A stretch of DNA of 64,000 nucleotides from Burkholderia sp. Bp8963 (GCF_003854275.1 NZ_QTQP01000015.1:62001-126000); one strand, 5' to 3'; shown: positions 20,677-30,292, counted from the first letter of the stretch. The notes: a model not told the origin generated them from the sequence alone. Program-made: numbers and translations.

Positions 20677-22344
20677 ATGGAAATCGTCTTCACAGTCCTG
20701 ATCCTGCTGCTCACCGTCGCGCTGTCCGGCGCGCTCACACGCGTGCTGCCGTGGCGGCTGCCACTGCCGCTGATGCAGATCGCGTTCGGCGCGATCCTCG
20801 CGTGGCCGAAGTTCAACCTGCACGTCACGTTCGATCCTGAAATCTTCATGCTGCTGTTCATTCCGCCGCTGCTGTTCGCGGACGGCTGGCGGATTCCGAA
20901 ACGCGAGCTGTACCTGCAGCGCCGCGCGATCCTGATGCTCGCGTTCGGGCTCGTGTTCATGACGGTACTCGCAGTCGGCTATTTCGCGCATTGGCTGATT
21001 CCCGAGTTGCCGCTGCCGATCGCATTCGCGCTCGCGGCCGTGCTGTCGCCGACCGACGCGGTCGCGCTGTCGGGCATCGCCGGCAAGGGCCGGATTCCGC
21101 CGCAACTGATGCACATCCTCGAAGGCGAGGCGCTGATGAACGACGCGTCGGGCCTCGTCGCGCTGAAATTCGCGATCGCGGCCGCGCTGACCGGGGTGTT
21201 CTCGCTGCGCGACGCGTCGGTCACCTTCGTGATCGTCGCGGCCGGCGGGCTCGCGACGGGCGCCGCGGTGTCGTGGACGTTCAGCGCGCTGTCCACGCGA
21301 TTCCTGAACGCCGAACAGGAAGGCGACCCGGCGCCCGGCATCGTGATGACGCTGCTGGTGCCGTTCGCGGCCTACCTGATCGCCGAGCATCTCGACCTGT
21401 CGGGCGTGCTCGCGGCCGTCTCGGCCGGGATGATGATGAACTACACGAGCTTCTCCCGCAAAAGCACCGTCGCGTCGCGCGTGCGCGCGGAAAGCACGTG
21501 GGCGATGATCGAGTTCGTGTTCAACGGCATGGTGTTCATCATGCTCGGGCTGCAGCTGCCGCACATCATCGGCCGCGCGCTCGTCGACGCGCACCACACG
21601 AGTGACGCGCTCGTCGGCCGGATGCTGTTCAACGTGTTCGCGATGATGGCCTCGCTCTATGCGATCCGCTTCCTGTGGGTGTGGCTGCTGCGCTGGATCG
21701 CGAGCCGCCGCGCCGCGCGCCAGGGCCTGGCCGGCACGATGGCCGGCGTGCGCACGATCGCGGTGATGACCGTCGGCGGCGTGCGCGGCGCGGTGACGCT
21801 CGCCGGCGTGCTGTCGATTCCGGTTGCGCTCGCCGACGGCACGCCGCTGCCGGGCCGCGACACCGCGATCTTCGTCGCGTCGGCGGTGATCCTCGGTTCG
21901 CTGGTCTTTGCCGTGATCGGCCTGCCGCTGCTGCTGCGCGGCGTGCGCTCGACGCGCAACGCGCTCGCCGAGGAAGAGCGCGCCGCGCGCGCGGCCGCCG
22001 CGCAGGCGGCCATTCGCGCGATCGACGCGACGCACAATGCGATCGGGGCCGATCTCGACGAATCGGGCGCCGCGCGTTGCGCGGACGTCTCCGCGCGCGT
22101 GATGGACCTGTACCGCCGCCGCCTCGCGGCGCTGTCGGACGGCGGCCCCGCGCCGCGCGCCGACGCGAAGCAGGCCGAAACGATGGAATTGCAGATGAAG
22201 ATCGCGGCGGTGCGCGCGGAGCGCTCGATGCTGTACCGGATGCGCAGCGATCACCAGATCTCCGACGAGACGCTGACGAAGCTGATCCGCGAGATCGACC
22301 TGTCGGAAACGGCGCTGTCGACGCGCAAGAAGGGAATCGTCTGA
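20677..22344 (+). CDS. Na+/H+ antiporter, CPA1 family
   Basis: A 555-residue inner-membrane exchanger. About 12 hydrophobic segments cover residues 1-420, with the CPA1 signatures SPTDAVA (about residue 125) and EGEALMNDASG containing the Asn-Asp pair used for ion transport. The last 130 residues are cytosolic and helical, rich in Glu/Arg/Ala. It should expel Na+ (or K+) in exchange for protons for pH and salt balance. A hairpin terminator lies between it and the convergent oxidoreductase gene. Confidence 0.93.
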   Translation: MEIVFTVLILLLTVALSGALTRVLPWRLPLPLMQIAFGAILAWPKFNLHVTFDPEIFMLLFIPPLLFADGWRIPKRELYLQRRAILMLAFGLVFMTVLAVGYFAHWLIPELPLPIAFALAAVLSPTDAVALSGIAGKGRIPPQLMHILEGEALMNDASGLVALKFAIAAALTGVFSLRDASVTFVIVAAGGLATGAAVSWTFSALSTRFLNAEQEGDPAPGIVMTLLVPFAAYLIAEHLDLSGVLAAVSAGMMMNYTSFSRKSTVASRVRAESTWAMIEFVFNGMVFIMLGLQLPHIIGRALVDAHHTSDALVGRMLFNVFAMMASLYAIRFLWVWLLRWIASRRAARQGLAGTMAGVRTIAVMTVGGVRGAVTLAGVLSIPVALADGTPLPGRDTAIFVASAVILGSLVFAVIGLPLLLRGVRSTRNALAEEERAARAAAAQAAIRAIDATHNAIGADLDESGAARCADVSARVMDLYRRRLAALSDGGPAPRADAKQAETMELQMKIAAVRAERSMLYRMRSDHQISDETLTKLIREIDLSETALSTRKKGIV

Positions 22345-22465
22345 TCATGTGCGACGCGCGCCGTGCAGATGGCGCGCGTATCCGTTCGCAACGGACAGGC
22401 CTGGCAACCGGCCGCTCGCGGTCGGCGCCCGATGCCGGTGACGAGCATCGGCACGCCCAGACGAC

Positions 22466-22493
22466 AACGGCGACGCCGCAGCGTCGCCGTTTT
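22466..22493. terminator. Terminator between convergent antiporter and oxidoreductase genes
   Basis: aacggcgacgc (22466-22476), loop cgca, gcgtcgccgtt (22481-22491) followed by tt gives an 11-bp perfect stem with T's on the right. It sits between two converging genes and probably ends the antiporter transcript, possibly both. Confidence 0.8.
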
Positions 22494-22513
22494 GCCTTCC
22501 GCAAGCCGCCGCG

Positions 22514-25500
22514 TTACTTCGCGGCGACGACCGGAATGCCCTTCAGCATCCCTGCCCCCTTCACCTCGTCGAGCGCGTGCTGCACCGCCGCACTCGTCGC
22601 CGCGTCGATACCGAGCTGCAGCGCGAGCTCGCGCTCGGCCCGCTTCACGCCGGCGAGATTGCGCAGCTTCACGTGGCCGAAGCCGCGCACGCGCGCGTGC
22701 AGGTCGGCGAGCTGCGTGACGCGCGCTGCGTTGCCGGCCGTCGTCGCGGCGAGCGCGCGGGTCAGCGTCGTCTCGTAGTCGTCGGCGAGCGCGCGCTCCA
22801 TCCGGCGCTCGACGGTGCGGCCGAACGGATCGAGCGCCGTGCCGCGCAGGCTGCGCACGCGCGCAAGCATGCCGAGCACCGGCCACATCCACTGGCCGAA
22901 CACGCGCTTCTTCGGCACGCTGCCGTCGCGACCGGCCTTCGCGACCGCCGGCGGCGCGAGGTTGAACTTCACGCGATAGTCCTGCCCCGGCACGCCTTCG
23001 AACTGCGCTTCGAGCGCCGTGCGGAACGCGCCGTCCGCATAGAGGCGCGCGACTTCGTATTCGTCCTTCACCGCGAGCAGCCGATAGAACGTCGTCGCGA
23101 CCGCGCGGGTCAGCGCATCGTCGCCCTTCGCCCGCGCGGCATTCACGAGCGTGCGATAGCGCTCGACGTAGCGCGCGCCGCCGTACGCATCGAGGCGCGC
23201 TTCGCGATCCGCGATCAGCTCGCCGACCGTCTCGAGCGCGACCGGCGCCGTCACCGCGTGCCGCGCGTTCCACAATGCGTCGAGGCCGACCGGGTCGCCG
23301 GCCGCCATCCGCCCGACCGCGAACGCGAGCTTGTTCATCGGCACCGCGACGTTGTTCAGCTCGATCGCGCGCATCATCGCCGCGTGCGACACCGGCACGA
23401 GGCCGAGCTGCCATGCGAAGCCGAGCATCAGGATGTTCGCGCCGATCGTGTCGCCGAGGAACTTCGCGGCGAGCGCCTGCGCGTCGCAGCTCGACAGATA
23501 GCCGTCGCCGGCCGCGTGGTGCATCTTCTCGAGCAGCGCGTCCGCGTGCAGGCTCGCGTCGGGGTTCTGCACGAACGACGCATTCGGGATCCGGTGCGTG
23601 TTGACGACGATCCGAGAACGCTCGTGGCGCACCGTCTGCAGCGCTTCCGCGCTCGCGCCGACAACCATGTCGCACGCGAGCAGCACGTCCGCCTGCTGCG
23701 TGTCGATGCGTACCTGGTTCAGCCATTCGTCGCGCGCGGCGATCCGCACGAACGACAGCACCGAGCCGCCCTTCTGCGCGAAGCCCATGAAGTCGAGCAC
23801 CGACGCGCTCTTGCCTTCGAGGTGCGCGGCCATGCTGATCAGCGCGCCGACCGTCACGACGCCCGTGCCGCCGACGCCCGTCACGAGCATGTCGAACGGC
23901 GCCGCGTCGAGATGCGTCGCCGGCATCGGCAGCGCGTCGACGCGCGCGGCGAGCGCCGCCTCGTCGAACGCCGCGCCCGCGGCCTTCTTCAGCGCCGCGC
24001 CTTCGACCGTCACGAAGCTCGGGCAGAAGCCGTTCACGCACGAGAAATCCTTGTTGCACGACGACTGGTCGATGCGGCGCTTGCGGCCGAGCGGCGTCTC
24101 GAGCGGCTCGACCGACAGGCAGTTCGACTGCACGCCGCAGTCGCCGCAGCCTTCGCACACCGCGTCGTTGATGAACAGGCGCTTGTCCGGGTCGGGGAAC
24201 TCGCCCTTCTTGCGGCGGCGCCGCTTCTCGGCCGCGCAGGTCTGGTCGTAGATCAGCACGGTGACGCCCGGCGTCTCGCGCAGCTCGCGCTGCACCGTGT
24301 CCAGTTCGCTGCGGTGATGAAACGTCGTGCCCTTCGGGAACAGCCCGTGATGGCCGTCGTACTTCTCGGGCTCGTCGGACACGACGACGAAGCGCGACAC
24401 GCCTTCCGCCTCGACCTGCCGCGCGATCTGCGGCACCGAGATGCTGCCGTCGACCGGCTGGCCGCCCGTCATCGCGACCGCGTCGTTGTACAGGATCTTG
24501 TACGTGATGTTCGCCTTCGCGGCCACCGCCTGGCGGATCGCGAGAATCCCCGAGTGGAAGTAGGTGCCGTCGCCGAGGTTCTGGAACACGTGCTTCGTGT
24601 TGGTGAACATCGCGTGCGCGGCCCAGTCGACGCCCTCGCCGCCCATCTGGATCAGCCCGGTCGTGTCGCGCTCCATCCACGACGCCATGAAGTGGCAGCC
24701 GATGCCGGCCTGTGCGATCGAGCCTTCCGGCACCTTCGTCGACGTGTTGTGCGGGCAGCCCGAGCAGAAATACGGCGTGCGCTTCACCGCGTCCGCTTCG
24801 TTCGACAGGATCTGCGGCGCGACGAGATCGACGACGCGTTCGCGGCGGTCGAGCGCCGGCTTGTGGCGCGCGAGCCAGGTGGCGAACACCGGCAGGATCC
24901 GCGACGGACGCAGTTCGCCGAGTTCGGACAGCAGGCATGCGCCGTCGGCATCATGCTTGCCGAGCACGCGCGGGCGCGCGCCTTCGGTGCGGTTGTACAG
25001 GTAGTCCTTGATCTGCTGCTCGATCACCGGGCCCTTCTCTTCGATCACGAGCACTTCGGCGAGGCCGTCGACGAAGTGCTCGATGCGCGTCATCTCGAGC
25101 GGGTACGACAGGCCGACCTTGTAGATCCGCACGCCGGCCGCTTCGAGATCGGCGACGGTCAGGTCGAGCCGGCGCAGCGCTTCCATCAGGTCGAGGTGCG
25201 CCTTGCCGCACGTGACGATGCCGACGTTCGCGTGCGCGGCAGGCGCGATCCACTTGTCGATGCTGTTGGTGCGCGCGAAGTGGCGCACTGCGTCGAGCTT
25301 CGCCGCGAGGCGCGCTTCGATCGTGAGGCTCGGCAGGTCGGGCCAGCGGTTGTGCAGCCCGCCCGCCGGCGGCGCGAAGCCGGCCGGCGCGGGCCACTGC
25401 GTCTGCAGCGCATCGAGATCGACGGTCGAACCCGATTCGACTGTCTCCGAGATTGCCTTGAACCCGACCCACGCGCCCGAGTAGCGCGACAACGCCCAGC

Positions 25501-26086
25501 CGTACAGGCCGAATTCGAGCATGTCGGCGATGTTCGACGGGTTCACGACCGGCATGTGCCACGCGATCATCGCGAAGTCGCTCTGGTGCGGCATCGACGA
25601 CGACACGCAGCCATGATCGTCGCCCGCGACCACCAGCACGCCGCCGTGCGGCGACGAACCGTACGCGTTGCCGTGCTTCAGCGCATCGCCCGCGCGATCG
25701 ACGCCCGGGCCCTTGCCGTACCACATCGCGTACACGCCATCGACGGTGCGCTCCGGATCGGCCTCGACACGCTGCGTGCCGAGCACCGCGGTGCCGCCGA
25801 GTTCCTCGTTGATCGCGGGCAGGAAGCGCACGCCGCCTGCGTCGAGCAGTTTCTTCGCCTTCCACAGTTGCTGGTCGACCATGCCGAGCGGCGAGCCGCG
25901 GTAGCCGCTGACGAAGCCGGCCGTGTTCAGGCCCTGCGTGGTGTCGGCCGCGCGCTGCATCAGCAGCAGGCGCACCAGCGCCTGCGTGCCGGTCAGGAAG
26001 ATCCGGCCACGGGTCGCGGTCAGGTTGTCGGTCAGACGATAGTCGGATAGGGCGGGCGTGCCGTCGATGGGCAGGCGGGCGGTCAT
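22514..26086 (-). CDS. Indolepyruvate:ferredoxin oxidoreductase, single-chain alpha-beta fusion
   Basis: A 1190-residue thiamine-diphosphate and iron-sulfur enzyme that oxidatively decarboxylates aryl or branched-chain 2-oxoacids to acyl-CoA, handing electrons to a ferredoxin-type acceptor. The N-terminal two-thirds corresponds to IorA (GFVSGYRGSPLG, CSGCPHNTST, GGEGVDWAAHA, GDGTYFHSG thiamine region), followed by a cluster segment CEGCGDCGVQSNC, and the C-terminal third corresponds to the IorB gamma domain (TGVGGTGVVTVGALI). Archaeal enzymes have two chains; long single chains like this are usual in beta-proteobacteria. It is divergent from the region with DnaA-box-like repeats and probably serves aromatic amino acid breakdown. 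Confidence 0.93.
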   Translation of the reverse strand: MTARLPIDGTPALSDYRLTDNLTATRGRIFLTGTQALVRLLLMQRAADTTQGLNTAGFVSGYRGSPLGMVDQQLWKAKKLLDAGGVRFLPAINEELGGTAVLGTQRVEADPERTVDGVYAMWYGKGPGVDRAGDALKHGNAYGSSPHGGVLVVAGDDHGCVSSSMPHQSDFAMIAWHMPVVNPSNIADMLEFGLYGWALSRYSGAWVGFKAISETVESGSTVDLDALQTQWPAPAGFAPPAGGLHNRWPDLPSLTIEARLAAKLDAVRHFARTNSIDKWIAPAAHANVGIVTCGKAHLDLMEALRRLDLTVADLEAAGVRIYKVGLSYPLEMTRIEHFVDGLAEVLVIEEKGPVIEQQIKDYLYNRTEGARPRVLGKHDADGACLLSELGELRPSRILPVFATWLARHKPALDRRERVVDLVAPQILSNEADAVKRTPYFCSGCPHNTSTKVPEGSIAQAGIGCHFMASWMERDTTGLIQMGGEGVDWAAHAMFTNTKHVFQNLGDGTYFHSGILAIRQAVAAKANITYKILYNDAVAMTGGQPVDGSISVPQIARQVEAEGVSRFVVVSDEPEKYDGHHGLFPKGTTFHHRSELDTVQRELRETPGVTVLIYDQTCAAEKRRRRKKGEFPDPDKRLFINDAVCEGCGDCGVQSNCLSVEPLETPLGRKRRIDQSSCNKDFSCVNGFCPSFVTVEGAALKKAAGAAFDEAALAARVDALPMPATHLDAAPFDMLVTGVGGTGVVTVGALISMAAHLEGKSASVLDFMGFAQKGGSVLSFVRIAARDEWLNQVRIDTQQADVLLACDMVVGASAEALQTVRHERSRIVVNTHRIPNASFVQNPDASLHADALLEKMHHAAGDGYLSSCDAQALAAKFLGDTIGANILMLGFAWQLGLVPVSHAAMMRAIELNNVAVPMNKLAFAVGRMAAGDPVGLDALWNARHAVTAPVALETVGELIADREARLDAYGGARYVERYRTLVNAARAKGDDALTRAVATTFYRLLAVKDEYEVARLYADGAFRTALEAQFEGVPGQDYRVKFNLAPPAVAKAGRDGSVPKKRVFGQWMWPVLGMLARVRSLRGTALDPFGRTVERRMERALADDYETTLTRALAATTAGNAARVTQLADLHARVRGFGHVKLRNLAGVKRAERELALQLGIDAATSAAVQHALDEVKGAGMLKGIPVVAAK

Positions 26087-26436
26087 GGGGACGTCTCCAG
26101 ATTTGTGCAGGTTTCTGCTGTTCTTGGCTGCCGCGGCGGTGCGTCGGGAGACGCGTCGGCCGGCGGCAGCGGAATGGCTCTATTTTTTCGCGCGGGACGA
26201 AGAATGTTTTTTCTCATCTTGCGCGGACGGCCCCGTAGCGAGAAAAACTACCCTGCATTTGTCCGGGATTTGAGTGAGTTCTCGCGCGTGATGGACCGGC
26301 GGCGGATCAAGGGCGGACGGCGACGGGTGTGCGGTTCGCTGGCGAAGCAGCGGGTTGCCGGGAAAGGAGGTCACGGCGGAGCGGTAGCCGCGCGTGCGCC
26401 GCGCGACGCGGGTCAGGCCGGTCTGGGGCGCTGACG
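26087..26436. other. Upstream region of the IorAB-type gene
   Basis: These 350 bases lie between the start of the leftward oxidoreductase gene and the tandem repeat array. I see no supportable gene. A somewhat AT-rich patch at 26180-26270 (tattttttcgcg, gaaaaactaccctgca) could hold the leftward promoter, but no element can be assigned with confidence. Confidence 0.4.
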
Positions 26437-26757
26437 CTCACCGTTAAAATGCACAGGGTTTCGAGTTGCTGCGGTGGGTGGTTATCCACGTCGGAATCGG
26501 CACCCCGTTCGATCTGCCGCTCACCCTCACCGTTAAAATGCACAGGATTTCGAGTTGCCGCGATGGGTGGTTATCCACATCGGAATCGGCACCTCGTTCG
26601 ATCTGCCGCTCACCCTCACCGTTGAAATCCACAGCGTTTCGAGTTGCTGTGGAGGGTGGTTATCCACATCGGAATCGGCGCCCCGTTCGATCTGCTGCTC
26701 ACCCTCACCGCTGAAATCCACAGGGTTTCGAGTCGCTTCGAGGGCCGGTTGTCCACA
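26437..26757. repeat. 89-bp tandem repeats each carrying a DnaA-box-like site
   Basis: Four units begin at 26437, 26526, 26615 and 26704 with a constant 89-base period; the fourth is shorter and diverged. Each holds one DnaA-box-like 9-mer at the same position: ttatccacg (26482-26490), ttatccaca (26571-26579), ttatccaca (26660-26668) and ttgtccaca (26749-26757). The middle two equal the best E. coli DnaA box. Units three and four also contain a second partial match (aaatccaca). Because 89 is not a multiple of three, reading frames run through the array without stops in several registers, but these are not genes. Possible roles are DnaA titration or control of nearby transcription. Confidence 0.9.
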
Positions 26758-27126
26758 ACCGTCCAAACACTCTGCCCGGCGCATACACACGCGCTCATCC
26801 GACCGGCCGGCGCCGTGAACCGCCAATCGCTCACGCGCGCGGCGCCCTTCCGATTCAGCACGTCGTTCACGCTTGCGGAGGCTCGGTTAGCGCCTGAAAA
26901 GCTTACTGGCCGCACAGAATTTTAACTAGTTAACCCATGACTAGTTATTCTATCTCCAGCATATCCGCATCGGTCAGCCCGCACGTTTGGCCAGCGGCAT
27001 CCGGCCGATCGCGCCTTACCGGCCGCACCTCGCCCCTCGCCGGCGCCCCTCGCAGGCTGCCCCTGTCCGAACCTCCACGGCTCGGGTACGCTTGACCATC
27101 CACCGACACCCACTCGCGGAGGCGCG
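26758..27126. other. Intergenic region before the GST gene
   Basis: These 369 bases contain no gene I can support. Around 26910-26955 is an unusually AT-rich segment (ttttaactagttaacc, tagttattctatctcc) with actagttaacccatgactagtta, in which the 8-mer actagtta occurs twice (26924 and 26940). It may hold a promoter for the GST gene or mark an old insertion boundary. Confidence 0.4.
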
Positions 27127-27741
27127 ATGAAGCTCTACTACTGGCCGAAGACCCGGGCGTTCCGGGCATTGTGGATGCTCGAGGAAATCGGCGCGGCCTA
27201 CGAGCTGGTGCCGATCGACCTGCGCTCGCACGAGCAGGGCAGCGACGCGTTCATCCAGGTCAATCCGATGGCGAAGCTGCCCGCGCTCGACGACGGCAGC
27301 ACGCCGTTCGCCGAATCCGGCGCGGTGCTGCTGTATCTCGCCGACCGCTTCCAGGACGCGCAGCTCGGCGTCGCGCCCGACGATCCGCAGCGCGGCCGCT
27401 TCCTGCAATGGATGTTCTTCACGCCGACCTGCCTCGAGCCGGCGATGGCGGAGAAATTCACCGGCGCGTCAGGCAACCCGGTCGCGTTCGGCTGGGGCAA
27501 CATCACGCGGGTGCAGCGTGCGCTCGCGCAAACGCTCGCCCACAGTCCGTGGCTCGTCGGCGAGCACTTCACCGCGGCCGACCTGCTGCTCGCGAGCACG
27601 CTGAAGATCGCGTTCGACGCACACCTGCTGCCGCACGAAGGCGTGCTCGGCGACTACGTCGAGCGCGCGGAAGACCGCGACGGCTTCCGCCGCGCGGTCG
27701 CAATCGAACAGCGCGAAGTGGCGCGGCTCCTGCACCCCTGA
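27127..27741 (+). CDS. Glutathione S-transferase family protein
   Basis: A 204-residue cytosolic GST. The thioredoxin-like N-domain (residues 1-78) has the glutathione-binding NPMAKLPAL with its cis-Pro and ESGAVLLYLAD. The C-domain is helical with the N-capping motif FTAADLLLAS. The N-terminal YYWPKTRAFR lacks an obvious Ser or Cys nucleophile and has Tyr residues instead. It should conjugate or isomerise small electrophiles, substrate unknown. The ATG follows ggaggcgcg. Confidence 0.92.
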   Translation: MKLYYWPKTRAFRALWMLEEIGAAYELVPIDLRSHEQGSDAFIQVNPMAKLPALDDGSTPFAESGAVLLYLADRFQDAQLGVAPDDPQRGRFLQWMFFTPTCLEPAMAEKFTGASGNPVAFGWGNITRVQRALAQTLAHSPWLVGEHFTAADLLLASTLKIAFDAHLLPHEGVLGDYVERAEDRDGFRRAVAIEQREVARLLHP

Positions 27742-27836
27742 CGCGCATCTTGCCCGGTGCGTGTCGAGGATCCCGCCGCGCCTGCGACGCGTCGCTGCCC
27801 GCCGTCGGGCGGCGGCCTTCCGGCCCCGAACCTGAG

Positions 27837-28814
27837 CTATACCGTTGGCTCGCCCGGGCCTGCCGTGCGCGCTGCGGCAGACACGACGGTCGCACCGGGC
27901 GTGCCGCCCGCAGAGTCGGTGTCGGCGTCGACCGGCACGATCTCGTGAAAACGCGTGTAGTCGATGTGCGTGATGCCGCCCTCGTCGTGCATCAGATCGA
28001 CGTAGCGGTGGAACCAGCGGATCTCGCCGTGCTCCCATGAATGACGCGCCTGCATCACCTGCGCCGTCGTCTCGTCCGAGCCTTCGATCGTGATCATCAG
28101 CAACGCGTCGCGCGCCGCGAGCGATTCGGCCGACTCGCCGGACAGCGGGCTCGACTCGTCGATCACGTGCATCAGGTTCCAGCCGAGCAGGAAGATCGGA
28201 TGTTCGCTGCGCACGAGCGGCAAGTCGTGGATCTTGCGCAGCGTGTAGCCCTCGCGCGTGCTTTCGACACGCATCACCCGCAGCTTCGCGCGCGCCTCGG
28301 CGATCACGTTCTGGCGCGCGTTCGCGACCCGCACCATCAGCGTCATCCGGCCGTTCAGCGGCCGCACGATCGCGTAGCGCGCAAACAGGACCTTCGCGCG
28401 CGGCCGCGAGAAACGCGCGAACACGAGCCCGGTGGCCAGCGCGATCCCCGACATCCCGACGAAGATCTCGAGCGTTGCGACGAAGTGCGCGTAGACGGTC
28501 TGCGGATGCATGTCGCCGTAGCCGACGGTCGCGAGCGTCTCGACGCTGAAGAAGAACGCGCCGCCGAACCCGGCCGGCGACTGGTTCGCGATCGGCGCAT
28601 GGCCAAGCATGTACAGCGTCGCGAAACAGCCGTTGAGGAGCAGGAACAGCACCGCGAGGGACAGGAAAAACACCGGCCAGCTCATCATGAGTGCACGGTG
28701 ATAGAAATCACTCCACCTGAGCGACGGCATCCCGTATGCGATCACGTAGCGCGTGCCAGACCAGATCTTGCGGCCGCGGCCACGGGGAGGAGCGGAAGAA
28801 GGATCGACGTTCAT
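27837..28814 (-). CDS. Inward-rectifier potassium channel, KirBac1.1 orthologue
   Basis: A 325-residue channel subunit of the inner membrane. It has a slide helix (RWSDFYHRALMMSWPVFF), outer helix, pore helix and selectivity filter TVGYGDM, inner helix (EIFVGMSGIALATGLVFARF), and the cytoplasmic immunoglobulin-like assembly domain with NARQNVIAEARAKLRVMR and HPIFLLGWNLMHVIDESSPL. It matches my recollection of the crystallised KirBac1.1 from Burkholderia pseudomallei almost throughout, with scattered substitutions and different tails. Four subunits should form a K+-selective pore closed by phosphoinositides or cations. It ends 95 bases from the convergent GST gene. Confidence 0.96.
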   Translation of the reverse strand: MNVDPSSAPPRGRGRKIWSGTRYVIAYGMPSLRWSDFYHRALMMSWPVFFLSLAVLFLLLNGCFATLYMLGHAPIANQSPAGFGGAFFFSVETLATVGYGDMHPQTVYAHFVATLEIFVGMSGIALATGLVFARFSRPRAKVLFARYAIVRPLNGRMTLMVRVANARQNVIAEARAKLRVMRVESTREGYTLRKIHDLPLVRSEHPIFLLGWNLMHVIDESSPLSGESAESLAARDALLMITIEGSDETTAQVMQARHSWEHGEIRWFHRYVDLMHDEGGITHIDYTRFHEIVPVDADTDSAGGTPGATVVSAAARTAGPGEPTV

Positions 28815-28929
28815 CGCGCGGTGCCAAAGGCTGGAAGCTGGAAGCAGGAAGGCGATGAGCGTAGCACGCGGGTCGCTCGAGCGGAATTGCGCGGCGCGGG
28901 CAGCACCGGATATTGCAACGGATAACGCC

Positions 28930-29212
28930 TAATATGGACGGTCGACGTCGATCGCGCGCGCGACGGCGAAGTGATGGTCGCGTTCGCAATGAACGGGCAG
29001 CCGCTGCCGCTGCTCAACGGTTTCCCGGTGCGCCTCGTCGTGCCCGGCTGGTATTCGCCGTGCTGGGTGAAGATGCTGCACGACATCGAGGTCATCGTAA
29101 CCTGCACTGCCTGCTCTGCCATTCGGTCGGCATGGTGACTCGCCAGCAGCCACTGTCGTTCGACGAATGGAAGGCGGAGGTCGTGAAGATGCGCGCGGTC
29201 TATGGCGCGCGG
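28930..29212 (+). pseudogene. Remnant of a sulfite dehydrogenase pair (SorA end fused to cytochrome c SorB end)
   Basis: Two coding scraps adjoin in different frames. Bases 28930-29094 translate to a C-terminal piece of a molybdopterin sulfite-oxidase-type subunit (AFAMNGQPLPLLNGFP, RLVVPGWYSPCWVKMLHDIEV). From about 29099 another frame encodes a cytochrome c piece with a CLLCH haem motif followed by SFDEWKAEVVKMRAVYGA, as in SorB-type subunits. The Moco domain start, the dimerisation domain and the cytochrome start are missing, so one internal deletion has removed most of both genes. The partner-like sulfate-binding protein gene lies next door on the other strand. Confidence 0.82.
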
Positions 29213-29269
29213 GCCGAGGCGTGCGCATCGCCCGCCACGCCGCACCCACCGTGCCGCATCAAGCCGCCG

Positions 29270-30292
29270 TCATTGCCGGTCGACGATCACCCGGTCGAAC
29301 GTGCCGCCGTCCGCGAAGTGGGTCTTCTGCGCGTTCGCCCAATTGCCGAACACCTGTTCGACGCTGAACGTCTTCAGCGCCCTGAATTCCGCCGCGTGCT
29401 TCTTCAGCACGTTCGGATCGCGCGGACGCAGGTGATGCTGCGCGATGATCTCCTGCGCTTCCGGCGTGTACAGGTAGTCGAGATAGGCCTGCGCAACCTT
29501 GCGCGTGCCCTTCTTGTCGACCACCTTGTCGACGACCGCGACGGGCGGCTCCGCGAGGATGCTCGCCGACGGATACACGGCGTCGAACTGCGCGCCCGAC
29601 GCGCCGCCGTCCATCAGCGCGACCTCGTTCTCGAACGTGACGAGCACATCGCCGATGCCGCGCTGCGTGAACGTCGTCGTCGCGCCCCGGCCGCCCGAAT
29701 CGAGCACCGGCACGTTGCGGAAGATCGCCTTCTCGAAGTCGAGCGCCTGCTGGTCGGTCGCGCCCTTCTGCTTTTGGTAGACCCATGCGGCGAGATACGC
29801 GTAGCGGCCATTGCCCGACGTCTTCGGGTTCGCGATGATCACCTGCACGCCCGGCTTCGCGAGATCGCTCCAGTCCTTGATCCCCTTCGGGTTGCCCTTG
29901 CGCACGAGGAACACCATCGTCGTCGAGTATGGCGAGCTGTTGTCGGGGAAGCGCGCGCGCCAGTCCTTCGGCAGCAGCTGGCCGCGCTCGGCGAGCAGAT
30001 CGATGTCGTTCGGCTGGTTCATCGTCACGACGTCGGCCTGCAGGCCCTGCAGCACCGACAGCGCCTGCGCGCTCGACGCGCCGTGCGACTGCCTGATCGC
30101 GACCGTCTCGCCGGTCTTCTGCTTGTAGGCAGCGGCGAAGCCCGCGTTGATGTCCTTGTACAGCTCGCGCGTCACGTCGTACGACACGTTCAACAGCGAC
30201 GTGTCCGCGTGCGCGGCCGCCGTCGCAACGACCAGCACCGCCGCCGCGACGCCCTTCAACAGCCGGCCGCCGATTCCGTTCGTGTATCCCAT
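29270..30292 (-). CDS. sbp: Periplasmic sulfate-binding protein
   Basis: A 340-residue solute-binding protein for sulfate or thiosulfate uptake by a CysUWA-type ABC importer. The signal peptide runs to AAAHA at about residue 29, and the mature start DTSLLNVSYDVTRELY is diagnostic, as are GASSAQALSVLQGL, TMNQPNDID, ANPKTSGNGRYAYLAAW and DSGGRGATTTF, which line the sulfate site. The ATG at 30292 begins the signal peptide; in-frame starts farther upstream would disrupt it. No cys transporter genes adjoin, as often seen for a second sbp copy. Confidence 0.93.
   Translation of the reverse strand: MGYTNGIGGRLLKGVAAAVLVVATAAAHADTSLLNVSYDVTRELYKDINAGFAAAYKQKTGETVAIRQSHGASSAQALSVLQGLQADVVTMNQPNDIDLLAERGQLLPKDWRARFPDNSSPYSTTMVFLVRKGNPKGIKDWSDLAKPGVQVIIANPKTSGNGRYAYLAAWVYQKQKGATDQQALDFEKAIFRNVPVLDSGGRGATTTFTQRGIGDVLVTFENEVALMDGGASGAQFDAVYPSASILAEPPVAVVDKVVDKKGTRKVAQAYLDYLYTPEAQEIIAQHHLRPRDPNVLKKHAAEFRALKTFSVEQVFGNWANAQKTHFADGGTFDRVIVDRQ

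Noticed and set aside
22577..26050. Long open frame of 1157 codons on the plus strand opposite the IorAB-type gene
   Set aside because: It is a codon-bias shadow: Arg/His/Val-rich, no domains, no ribosome site, exactly antisense to a well-supported enzyme.
26329..26925. Several short frames on both strands through the 89-bp repeats
   Set aside because: They exist because the repeat lacks stops in several registers; period 89 is not a multiple of three, so no repeated protein unit results.
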